From Hygrophila difformis (Eukaryota; Streptophyta; Magnoliopsida; Lamiales; Acanthaceae): DNA of 64,000 nt. Below the pieces are notes generated by a model. That model searched no databases. It worked only from the letters and a program-made list of their open reading frames with translations, and was not told the DNA's origin. The stretch lies in contig JAOANR010000002.1 in the NCBI GenBank assembly GCA_030278955.1, positions 25,964,057 to 26,028,056 of the forward strand, read 5' to 3'. The translations under genes and the position numbers were made by a program. Positions 20,166 through 30,321 of the stretch are shown here, piece after piece; position 1 is the stretch's first letter, and each line of letters begins with the position of its first letter.

Positions 20166-20582
20166 ACCTGTTGCAAGCCAGACCCCACGTCGCTAAGCAT
20201 AGTCTAGCACCGTGGGATGGTCTTGCGACGTGAGAAAGACAACTACAGACCACGTCGCGAAGCATGGTATTGCGACGTGGGGTTGTCTTGGGACACAGAA
20301 CCATAATGAAGAAAGACCAAGTATGGAAGATCCCATCGCAAGTGAACATCCATGTCGCCAACCAGAGTCTCACGACGGGGATGTGTCTTGCGACGTGAGA
20401 GGAGAAAAAGGAGAAGAATGAAGACTGAAGAACCACGTCGTGGACCTACCTCTTGCGATTTGGCCCGAGTCTCACGACGGACGTGAAGGCTTGCGACGTG
20501 CAGCCTGGTCTCGCAACATACCGCGTGGTCTTGCGACGTGGGTGGAAGGCCTGCGACGTGTGTGAGTATTGCGACATGCGCC
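20166..20582. repeat. Array of alternating CACGTCGC / GCGACGTG motifs, upstream of TATA
   Basis: About sixteen exact or near copies in both orientations, for example CTTGCGACGTG and its complement CACGTCGCAAG, at irregular spacings of about 20-35 bp. The ACGT core with flanking G/C resembles plant bZIP (C-box/G-box) binding sites. Present also at 44045-44445 in the second copy. Confidence 0.8.
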
Positions 20583-20617
20583 TCAGATTCAAGGTCCATG
20601 GGCCTAGGGTTTCACCT

Positions 20618-20627
20618 CTATAAATAG
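20618..20627 (+). promoter_or_regulatory. TATA box of Athila E LTR
   Basis: CTATAAATAG directly after the first motif array; transcription would start near 20650. The second copy has the same at 44477-44486. Confidence 0.7.
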
Positions 20628-20845
20628 ATGGTGATCCCAAGGTGCCAAGGGTTAGTAATTCCATACTCTTAAAGTTAGAATCAAGAACAGCTCTTAGGTA
20701 GTTTAGTTTAATTTTAGTTTTTTTTTGTATTATTTAATTTTTGCACTAGTTTAGCTTAGATTAGCTTAATTTCTATATTGGTTTTTCATTTCAGTATATT
20801 AGGTAGCCACTTTCCCCTTGTTTTATTGTTTGAACTCTTTGATTA

Positions 20846-20960
20846 GGGTTTGAAATACCCATTAACTTGGGTATTTCAAACCCATTTATAAATGGGATAT
20901 TAAATCTAAAATGAATCCCAAAACCATGAAATGGGTGTTAAAACCCATGGATATTACTTG
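20846..20960. repeat. Hairpin cluster downstream of the E TATA box
   Basis: A perfect 15-bp inverted repeat (20846-20860 with 20869-20883, arm GGGTTTGAAATACCC) with loop ATTAACTT is followed at once by the perfect palindrome CCCATTTATAAATGGG (20881-20896) and then ATGGGT-(6)-ACCCAT. In the second copy (about 44705-44820) the first loop is AAGTTAAT, the reverse complement. Confidence 0.85.
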
Positions 20961-21239
20961 CTTTCTTTTTATTTTGATCATTTGATCATTTTTGTTCTTT
21001 TGCAACATGTTTTGGTAATTTTGGATAATGTTCATGTATGATCGTGTGATGGAAACCCTAGAATAGGATTTATTGCTTTATTTCAATATTGTTGGTAGTT
21101 AGGTTTTAATTTCAAGCATGTCCTAGTGTAGATTTAATTTATGTATGCATTTTCATATGTTAGAATAGGTTTTGAATCTGAAATAGGGTAGAAATCACAC
21201 CTTTTGCATGCTACTGTTCCTGACATGTGTCCTGGACAC

Positions 21240-21985
21240 ACCCACGTCGCTAACCGCCTCACGTCGCGAGACCACGTCTTGCAACGTGAGGGTAATCTTG
21301 CGACGTGGGTGTTCCAGAACACTTGTCCATATTTTGAAATCCAACGTCGCAAGACATCCCGTCGTGAACCCACGACGCACTTTCATGTTTAGCGACGTGG
21401 GACCAAATTTCTTGTTTTTATTTCAGAAAGGCTCATTTCGCAAGACACCCCGTCGTGAACCCACCGTGGGTTCACGACGCAATTTTCAGTCTTGCGACAT
21501 GGATATTATGCCTTGGAAATATTTTGAAAACTCACGTCGCAAGACCCCACGCTATGAGACCATGTCTCACGAAGTAATTTTTTAGTCTAGTGACGTGGGA
21601 ACCCAAACAATTGTTAATTTTCAGAAAATGCACCCACGTCGCTAGACTCACGCTGTGAACCCATGGTTCCCGACGTACCTTACATGTCTAGCGACGTGAG
21701 TGGAGGCCGTGCCTTAGAAAAATGTTTGATACATCACCCGTCGCAAGACCCACGTCGCAAGCCTAGGCTTGCGACGTAACTTATGGTCTCACGACGGGGC
21801 TCTCATCTCCTTTAAAAGCCCAAATTTTCTAATTTCTTAACCCCACATCACTAGTCTTGCGACCTGGATGTTGTTTAGCGACGTGGAAACCCTAATTTCT
21901 CAAAATTCTTTTCTTCTTTAACCTACCTCTCACATTGCAAGCCTCACGTCGTGAACCCACGGTTCACGACGTAATTTCTGTCTTG
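21240..21985. repeat. Second CACGTCGC / GCGACGTG array with long palindromes
   Basis: About twenty-nine exact or near motif copies. Several have fused into long hairpins: arms of 13 bp with a 3-base loop at 21451-21479, a perfect 26-bp palindrome at 21752-21777 centred on CCTAGG, and 12-bp arms with loop CAC at 21946-21972. The H insertion in the second copy sits in one such motif (GACGT, empty here at 21592-21596). Confidence 0.85.
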
Positions 21986-24317
21986 CGACGTGGATGGCAC
22001 CCTCTTGCCAAATTTTATGTTTCTCCATATCTTTTCATTAATTAATCGAACCCTTAAGTCATTAATTAATGATCATGATTAGCAATAATTAAGACCAATA
22101 ATTATTATGATTGAAGGACCTTTGTTCGATTTCATTAAAACAATTTTCTATAAACAAAATATTAATGCCTTAAGCAGATATTCCGGACTGTAATTAATTA
22201 TGGTATGAAGAATTATTTAAAGCATTGATTATGGAATTAATCCATAACCTTGCATGAGAAACCAATGTCTCTCATACAAGATGATTTTTCTTCTTTTATT
22301 CTATTCTATTTTGGTCTTTCCCGTGTTGTGTGAAACGGCTAGTAAGAAATATTACAGACTAATGTTGGTGGATATTCCCACACGGATAAATTAGCTCGTA
22401 GTCTGAATATTAATTACTAGTTGTTATTTTGCATGGTCCAGATAGTGGTCGGTGGAAGCCTTGGCGGATTCGTCCATCCGGGATTATAATAGCTGCTCAG
22501 CTGACTCCTATCCGGATACAGTTTCTTTATCTTAATTTCCAAACCCAAATTCTAATCTGTAACAAGAATCAGTTGATATCTGTCAACATCAGCTGATAAT
22601 TATTGCAGAAAGGAAACATGTAGGTTTTTATCCGAATTCATAGACAGTAGGAGCCCAACTGGTAGCGACACTGCCATTATAGGGTTTTATGCTGTCTAAA
22701 TCCATTTCAACCGAGTAATTGGGAAACTGGGTAGCAGATATTTGCAGTCCACCTGATTATTCTATCATCATTTTGCCTCACGGCTACTTCACCTCTGTAT
22801 TTCACATTCTGTCTAGACCCACCATTATATTTTGGGTCAATTAATTTTACACTTCATTATACACTTATGCATGATACTATTATGTAATTATTGTGGTCAT
22901 ATTATTTTGGGATCCTTCCCTTGGACATAGGAGTCTTGATATCTAAATCAGATGTTTCATATTAAATTCCCAATAAAAAATTAATTTATAAAATCCGAAT
23001 CTAAGTAAGGGATAAATTTCTCAGTTATGACTAATTCATATTCTACCGGGGGTTAATTTTGGGATATTAGAAGCAGAGTCAGCAATTAGGTCTCTTCTAG
23101 ACTCAAAGGGTCTGTGTTCTTATTGAGAGTCTAGTACCTGTTTAGGGAATGGTTTTCAAATCTTTTATTTTCCAAAATTGTTGTGTGTTGGAAATCTGCT
23201 ATTGAATGTTGCACTGAGATGGAGTCCACTTGGATTCAAATACGGTGTGATAGGCAATACTAGAGGAACAGCACTCGGGCCTTGGTTATTTTCTTAGATA
23301 GGGTTGAGTATTCTTTCAACTGCTATCCTCTTCTGCCAAAGCCTATTTTCGAGTCCTGAGTGAGTGCATCCGGAACGAACTAATTCATTAGTGCGTTTCA
23401 TTAGTTTGTATCTCATAACCACCCGGAAGGAAGTGAACACTGCGAGTGGTTCACCGAGATCCGGGAATTCTTGATACACATCCAGTCATCCTGACTGGGG
23501 GCTCTCCTATACTACCAGGGTAATGCTTTTAAAACTTCCGAGTGATAGGATTTTAAATTCTTTCTTTATCGCTTTCTTTACTGCTTTCTTTTAAAAATGC
23601 TTTCTTTAGAGGTCACTCGGATGTGTTAATAGAGGTTCTAACTGTTTCTAGGTTTGAGAGTTATGGGATAGTTCAGGCTTGATTAGAATCTTTGGGTGTC
23701 ACATAGGGGAACGATAGCAGTACTTGATACTTCAACTAATGATTTATCAAGTGTTGCTTGTCCACCACAGGTGAATAACATACCCTAGCCGGGGCAGTTA
23801 TGAATCTGTGGTATCTTAGAATTTGTGGTCTTAAGAGCATATAAACTCTTACTGTAAGTATCTGTCTGTCAAAGGGAACATAGTAATGAGAGCATGAGAA
23901 TTAGCTATGATTATCCCAAACAAAGATCTGTGTATTAAAATGGAAGTTTAATTATGTCTCATTTGAATATTGTCCAACTTTTATTCTTTTCTTCCTGTCC
24001 TTTCTGTCTCACTTTTAAATCTGCTTTCTAGATAGCATAGCTTAAATTTGTTGCTTTCCTAGAATAGTTTTTACTGTTTTCTTAGAGTAATGTTAATTGC
24101 TTTCTTAGACTAAATTTTAACTGCTTTTCTAGCTTGGATTTACCTGCTTTGTAGAATAAATTTTAGTTGCTTTCATAGTTTAGTTTAAATTTTGTCAATA
24201 GATGTTAGTTTTCAGATCTATAACTGATTTGAGCAATACGAGTGGAAAATCTTATAAAACAGTGTGGGACCTGCTTCTATCGCACATCCTCCAGTGAACG
24301 ATCCGGTCTTACTATAA
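21986..24317. other. Gene-free interior of the E LTR
   Basis: No coding region is recognisable. It includes AT-rich sequence (22020-22260), the empty MITE site (TA at 22106-22107) and, at about 23560-24180, a degenerate repeat of TGCTTTCTTAGA-like units (roughly nine). One unit of about 26 bp near 24095 is missing from the second copy (about 59672). Confidence 0.6.
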
Positions 24318-24504
24318 TTATTGCAATTTTTGACACCGTGCGCTTTCGGGCCACAGTTTCTTAACACGAGTAATAAAAATGTGACAACCTATAAATATAT
24401 CCTTAATCCCAACTCCATCATCATAATTGGTTTCATTAAATAAAACTAAACCGGGATTATTATTCTTTCGAAAATACTCGTGTGGGAAATTGTCAAAAGT
24501 TTCA

Positions 24505-24522
24505 TGGCGCCGTTGCCGGGGA
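24505..24522 (+). promoter_or_regulatory. Element E: primer binding site (tRNA-Asp type)
   Basis: TGGCGCCGTTGCCGGGGA is the primer site known from Athila and related Ty3/gypsy elements, complementary to the 3' end of tRNA-Asp. It directly follows the LTR end. Confidence 0.9.
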
Positions 24523-24669
24523 GGATATAGCGTCGTTTTATTAAGAGAATTACACTCCTGATTGCTCCTAGTTAGCTTATACATATAAGTATATCTTTAA
24601 CACCGAACCATTTCTAACCTGGGGATTGTACAGGTGCTGTCATCGCTGAAACTGTTGTTTTATCCAACG

Positions 24670-26823
24670 ATGGAAGGAAATGCCCGCCGAGATCCCGTTC
24701 AACTCAGAAGTCGAAAGAACATCTAGATGTCTGAGGGTGCAGGCTAGGAAAAGGAAAGAACGGCAAAGGCAGACATTACTTTCTCCCATTACGAGCAGTG
24801 ATATTTCGGACATGACACATAATCCTGACATTCCACCTATTATACCACCCAATCCACCACTACAAAACATCCAAGATGATCCCGAAGGGATCGATGACGA
24901 GAATTTGGAAGACCCCCTCCTCAGGTCATTGAAGGAGGAGGTAACTTGCCAAATCTCGGGCATCAGCCCTTCGAGCAGCCTCAGGATCCCATAAAAACCA
25001 AAATTTCCCAAACAACCAAAACTTCCAAAATAATCCCAACTTCCAAAACCCACAGTATCATAACCAGAACTAGTATAATCAAAACCAGTTTCCACCCAAC
25101 CCAAATGATCCCAATGACCCGAGGAACTTCTGTCCCAACCAGAACTTCAACCAACAAGGACAGTATCAGCAACCCACTGCTGCGGACTACACGCAACCAA
25201 TAATGGAGCCATATCTGAACATGCCGGGAAGAGCACCGATCGCAGCGAGAAACTTCGAGCTGAAACCCGCTCTGATCAATTTGGTGCAAAACAGTCAGTT
25301 CGCAGGAGCAAATCATGGGGACCCTCATGATCATCTCATGACATTCTTAGAGCTGTGCAACACAATTGAGAATCAGGGACTGTCTCAAAACACTATTCGG
25401 ATGATGTTGTTTCCATTCTCCCTTTTCAGTGGCGCAAAGACTTGGTACAAGTCATTGCCGGTGAACCAAAGAAGTAACTGGGAGGATATAGTAAGAAACT
25501 TTCTATTGAAGTATTTCCCGGAGTCCAAGGTGGATGAGGGTAGATCAAGGATAGCTGAATTTAAGATGAAGGCAGGAGAATCATTGTATGATGCAAAGGA
25601 AAGGTTTTTCAACCTCCTTAAAAAGTGCCCTCAACAAGGATTTCATGACTGGGAATAGTTAAGAAAGTTCTACAGCGGGCTGACACCAGCTTGGAAGCAT
25701 ATGCTGGATGCAGCAGGGGGTCAAAATTTGTTGCACACGCCCATGGACCAAGCATGGGCGAAAATAGAAACAATGAGTGTAAACCGTTCTGTAGTTAATG
25801 ATGACAATGTTGATAATACCCCTCCCTGTAGATTATGTGCTGTAGGTACAGCTAAAAAATTTGATTTTGAAAAGCTGCAAGAACAAGTGGTTGTGCTATC
25901 TGTGAACCAAGGAGCAGGGAGTCAGCGCAAGGGCAACAAACAGAGGCATTCTGTGGACTATGTCAGGGTGCTCATGCAACTGACACATGCGAGCAGGTTG
26001 AAGTTGAAAGTTGCAATTTCTCGGGAGCCTTTCCGAACCGACACCCTAACCTCTCCTATTCAAACAACAATGCTCTAAATTCGCATTTGTTAAATAAGCC
26101 ACAATAGTTTAACCCACAGCAAAATCCAGGATTCATCCAACATAGGGGCCAGAACTTTCAAAACCAGAACCAGAACTTTCAACCACAGATTCAGCAAAGA
26201 CCCCCTCAAAACCAAAATGTTCAAAACCCGAACCAAAACTTCCAGAATTTTCAACCCCAGTTTGTCCCCAATCAAGGTCAATGGAATCTGAACCAGCTTC
26301 AAAACCAGAACCAAGTTCAGGTTCAGAAACCGCCATCCAGACTGGAGAATTTGATGACTGATTTCATTACAAGCCAAAAGGAGATCAATTCCCAACTGCA
26401 AGCCTCCATAAGGAATGTGGAGAAACAAGTGACGCAAATGGCGAACGAACTTCAGAAAAGGGATAAGGGAACATTGCCAAGCACTGCAGAAAGGAACCCG
26501 CAGTGCAAGGCAATTACGCTTAAGTCTGAAAAAGTGTTGGCGGGGCTGAAGGGAAAGGAAACTGGGAAAGACACTGATGAAGGAAGAAAGAATACTGAGG
26601 AAAAGGAAGCGGATGATGATGAACAGGAGGCAGCCGACATGCAGACTGAAGCTGCAAAAGAAAAGGCTGAAATCAAAAATGGTAATGGTGAAGGTACAAA
26701 TTATGTTCCTTTACCTCAAAAACATGATAACAACAAATTTTTGCCAAGGGTCCCGTACCCAGCACGTTTAAAGAATAAAGAACAAGATCTGAAATTTTCA
26801 AAATTTTTGAATAGACTGTAACA
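24670..26823 (+). pseudogene. Element E: gag (broken)
   Basis: The structural protein region of E. A possible first Met at 24670 leads into a short frame; an overlapping frame at 24680 encodes 104 codons with a basic start and a Pro-rich middle (PPIIPPNPPLQN). The capsid-like core is open from 25203 to 25658, with DPHDHLMTFLELCNTI, MLFPFSLFSGAKTWYKSL and NFLLKYFPESKVDE, then a stop (TAG) at 25656. Downstream a zinc knuckle of the C-x2-C-x4-H-x4-C type can be read near 25955-26000 in a shifted frame, followed by Asn/Gln/Pro-rich low complexity (26100-26340) and a charged region open from 26351 to 26821. Equivalent breaks occur in F. Confidence 0.85.
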
Positions 26824-28002
26824 AGTTGAAATTACCATTCCTCTCATTGAAATGTTTCTGAAATGCCAACCTATGCTAAGTTCTTAAAGGAAATGATCTC
26901 AGGAAAAAGAAAGGTTGAGTAGGAGGAACTGGTGGTGCTCAACAGCACTTATAGCGCCATCATACAGAAGAAACTGCCTGAGAAGACAGAAGACCCTGGA
27001 TGCTATACTCTGCCAATCCGAATTGGCCAGATCAATGCAGGAAAAGGATTGTGTGATTTAGGATAGAGAATCAATGTAATGCCATTGGCGATGGTGAAGC
27101 GCCTCAAAATCGAGGTCGTCGAGCCAATCTAGATGAAGCTACAGCTTGCAGACAGATCCATCACACGGCCTATAGGGATCTTGAGGGATGTCATAATCAG
27201 AGCAGGAAGCACCCCTTTTCCAGTAGACTTCATCATCCTGCATATAGAAGAGGACTCAGAAATGCCTCTCATCCTGGGAAGGCCATTCTTCGCCACTGGC
27301 GGAGCTTTAATTGAAGCCAAATCCGGGAAGGTGACGCTCCATGTGGATGGGGAGGAGGTGGTCTTCAATATGGCGCAACTGCAGAAGTTTCCAAATGACA
27401 GTTCTTATTTTTCTTTTGATGATGTAATAGTTAGGAGTGAGGAGAGAGACACTGAGAGCATTGACTCTGGATTTGATGTTGTAATGATGGACAAACACTC
27501 AAAGCAGGTACTGAAGCCTGCGAGCGTGGAGCACGAAGGTTGCAGCGCCGTATACTTTGCCGATCCCGGAACTGGGGATCTTGAGGAGTTCGACGGTGCT
27601 GAATTCCATGAAGAAGCCGCTCAGAAGGAGGAGGAGGATCATGTGCTGATGCAGGATCCAAAAGGTAAATCTGACTTCCCCCCACCTAATTCTCGAAAAT
27701 TACTCCCATCTGTGGAATGCCCACCAGAGTTAGAACTAAAAGTCTTACCGGATCATCTTAAGTATGCATTTCTCGCTGAACCTAAAATGTTACCAGGTGA
27801 TTGTGTCAGCTTAGAACAAGAAAATGCTCTGGTGAAAGTGCTAAAAAAACATGTACATGCAAGCGGTTGGACCATTTCTGATATAAAAGGAATAAGCCCT
27901 TCTATTTGCATGCACATGATTTTGATGGAAGAGGATTACAAACCCTCTCGCCAACCCCAACGACGTTTGAACCCACCAATGCAGGAAGTGGTAAGAAAAT
28001 AA
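26824..28002 (+). pseudogene. Element E: protease and acidic linker
   Basis: Protease starts in broken frames (LKEMISGKRKVE, then CDLG followed by a stop at about 27063, where B has CDLGSSIN). From 27133 to 28002 the frame is open for 289 codons: protease C-terminal half (FIILHIEEDSEMPLILGRPF), the acidic linker with FADPGTGDLEEFDGAEF, and the pre-RT block PPELELKVLPDHLKYAFL through ISPSICMHMILMEEDYKPS. The active site is therefore interrupted. One extra base near 27795, relative to F, lets this frame read through where F's stops. Confidence 0.83.
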
Positions 28003-28838
28003 GTTATCAAGCTCTTAGATGCCGGTATCATCTATCCTATCTCTGACAGAAAATGGGTCAGTCCCGTGCAGGTCGTTTCAAAGTGTGGTGGGATGTGCGT
28101 AATGAAGAACGAACAAGGAGAGGAAATTGCAACACGGCCGTTCACTGGATGGAGAGTCTGCATAGACTACCGAAAGCTGAACGAGGCCACGCGCAAGGAC
28201 AATTTTCCTTTACCATTTATCGATCAAATGTTGGAGAGGTGGCTGGGAGAGAATTTTACTGTTTTTTTGATGGGTACTCTGGATATAATCAGATTGTTAT
28301 TGCAAGTGAAGACCACGAAAAAACTACTTTTACTTGCCCTTAGGACACTTTTGCTTATAGGCGCATGCCTTTTGGTCTTTGCAATGCACCTGCCACTTTT
28401 CAAAGATGCATGATGTCAATATTATCTGAATTTATCGAAAAGTGCATTGAAGTCTTGATGGATGACTTCTTTGTATATGGAGATACGTTTGATGACTGTT
28501 TGACCAATCTTGCTAAAAATTTTAAAGAGATATGAGGACACTAACCTGGTTTTAAATTGGGAAAAATGCCATTTCATGGTAACACAGGACATAGTGTTAG
28601 GTCACCACATTTCCAAGGCAGGCATAGAAGTCGATCGAGCCAAGGTTTCCATCATCTCTAATCTCCCTCTTCCGAACTCAATAAAGTCGGTTAGGAGTTT
28701 TCTTGGGCACGCCGGTTTTTACCGGAGGTTCATAAAGGACTTTTCAAAGATTGCCAAGCCGTCACTAACCTCTTATGCAAAGAAAATGATTTCATAATAA
28801 ATGATGCGTGTGTCCAAGCCTTTGACACGCTCAAAAAG
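28003..28838 (+). pseudogene. Element E: reverse transcriptase
   Basis: The frame enters after a stop at 28000-28002. TGWRVCIDYRKLNEATRKDN and PFIDQMLERW are clear. A one-base deletion near 28262 relative to F shifts the frame before FFDGYSGYNQI. A stop (TAG) follows TFTCP at about 28341. The catalytic segment is read near 28452-28472 as VLMDDFFVYG, so the DD pair is intact. From 28510 VLNWEKCHFMV and [21 protein letters not shown] mark the thumb. The pattern is Athila; not functional. Confidence 0.85.
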
Positions 28839-29270
28839 ATGTTAGCTTCTGCTCCGATAGTACAATCACCCGATTGGTCAATACCGTTCGAGGTGATGTG
28901 TGATGCGAGTGATGTCGCGGTAGGTGCAGTTCTAGGGCCACATAAAGATAGGAGACATTGTGTAATTCATTACGCAAGTCACACCCTGAATGAGGCTCAA
29001 GTAAACTACACTACTACGGAAAAAGAGATGTATTCCGTGGTCTTTGCGTTTGACAAGTCCAGACAGTACCTTATCGGTACAAAGACCATAGTATACACTG
29101 ATCACAGCGCAGTTAGATAATTGTTTAGCAAGCAAGACGCAAAGCCTCGATTAATCAGGTGGGTGCTATTGCTGCAGGAGTTTGACATCGTAATAAAGGA
29201 TAGGCGAGGGCGAGACAATGGTGTTGCTGACCATTTATCTCGCTTAGAAAATGATAAAAATGAAAAAGCC
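28839..29270 (+). pseudogene. Element E: RNase H
   Basis: All acidic landmarks are visible: MCDASDVAVGAVLG, the TTTEKEM Glu, YTDHSAVR and [12 protein letters not shown]. One in-frame stop (TAA) at 29118-29120 separates the last block; otherwise the frame is continuous. This is the best kept domain of E. Confidence 0.85.
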
Positions 29271-30321
29271 GTTAATGAGGTTTTTCCGGACGAACAATTG
29301 TTCGCATTTCACTTGCACGATCAACAGTGTCCGTGGTCTTCCGACATCGCTAACTTTTTAGCATGCGGAATAAGCCCACCATTTCAGAGCAATCATCACA
29401 AGAATAAGTTCAACCGAGATGTATTAAATTACTTCTGGGAAAAACCTTATCTCTTTAAGCACTGCGCCGATTCAATAATCAGGCGATGTGTGACTGAGCA
29501 TGAGGCTTACCAAATTGTCAGAAAGTGCCATGAATCAGAGTATGGATGTCACCGGTCCCACTCGAACGACCCATAAAGTCCTTGAGTGTGGATCTATTGG
29601 CCTCACATCTATGAAGACTGCAAGGCATTTGTTAAAGCATGCGACAGTTGCCAAAGGTTAGGAAACATTTCCAAGAGGGATGAGATACCCCAGAACGGAA
29701 TTCTCACCTTTGAGATTTTCGATGCTTGGGGCATTGACTTCATGGGACCGTTCCCACCATCTGGTGGAACCAGTATATCTTGGTAGCTGTCGATTACGTG
29801 TCCAAATGGGTAGAGGCTGTCGCATTACCAACCAATGATGGTAGCCAAGTCATCAAGTTCCTCAAGAACGACATTTTTAACAGATTTGGCATACTAGGGT
29901 GATAATATCTGATGGAGGAACACACTTTGTTAACAAATCCTTTGAGAGCTTAATGAGTAAAACTGGAATCCTCCATAAGATAGGCATGCCTTATCATCCC
30001 CAAACCAGTGGTCATGTCGAGGTATCAAATCGTGAGATCAAACATATACTCGAAGCCACTGTTGGGAGAACCCGTAACGATTGATCACGTAAGCTCAATG
30101 ATGCTCTATGGGCATACCGCACTGCATTTAAAACTCCCATAGGGATGTCTCCATACAGACTTGTCTTTGGAAAAGTCTGTTATTTTCCCGTAGAGTTAGA
30201 GCATTAAGCTTACTGGGCGTCAAAACGGTTAATTTTGACCCAAGTGTTGCTCAGGGTAAGCGTAAGTTGGACCTCAATGAAATTGAGGAAATACGAGCGC
30301 AAGCTTATGAAAGCTCTCGGA
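29271..30321 (+). pseudogene. Element E: integrase, truncated at the G junction
   Basis: The zinc region reads [12 protein letters not shown], then CDSCQR. Catalytic acids: Asp in [10 protein letters not shown] (about 29729), Asp in IISDGGTHF (about 29900) and Glu in VEVSNREIK (about 30020). Stops lie near 29576, after GGTSISW (about 29784), near 29898 and near 30082. The sequence continues as [18 protein letters not shown] and stops matching at about 30321, after a segment that would read YESSRI, where G's LTR begins. The C-terminal part is lost. Confidence 0.85.

Larger units (their letters stand above)
19970..24504 (+). repeat. Element E: putative 5' LTR (~4.5 kb)
   Basis: The right end is firm: TTTCA at 24500-24504 directly precedes the primer site. 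The left end is inferred: TGAAA at 19970 pairs with TTTCA as a short terminal inverted repeat and lies right after the B gag sequence. No second LTR of this type is complete in the window to confirm it. Contents: a motif array upstream of a TATA box (20618-20627), a hairpin cluster (20846-20960), a second motif array (21240-21985), then about 2.4 kb without genes, including a pyrimidine-rich repeat block. About 4.5 kb is long for an Athila LTR. Confidence 0.65.
19970..30321 (+). mobile_element. Athila-type element E, 3' end deleted
   Basis: From left: putative 5' LTR, tRNA-Asp-like primer site at 24505, gag, protease, reverse transcriptase, RNase H and most of integrase. At 30321 the integrase gene is joined to base ~20 of G's 5' LTR; the end of integrase, the long 3' spacer usual in Athila, and the 3' LTR are gone. 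Gag-pol contains many stops and frameshifts, most of them shared with F (43829-64000), so decay largely predates the duplication. Lineage call rests on the primer site and the polymerase blocks (NAPATFQ, LMDDF, TDHSA). Confidence 0.88.

Noticed and set aside
20212..20664. Overlapping frames of 70-126 codons on both strands in the Athila LTR
   Set aside because: They arise from the GC-rich CACGTCGC/GCGACGTG motif array, which removes stops in several frames at once; they overlap on both strands and resemble no known protein.
24318..24584. Minus-strand 88-codon frame across the Athila primer site (also 59887-60153)
   Set aside because: It spans the LTR end and primer site; present in both copies only because they are duplicates.
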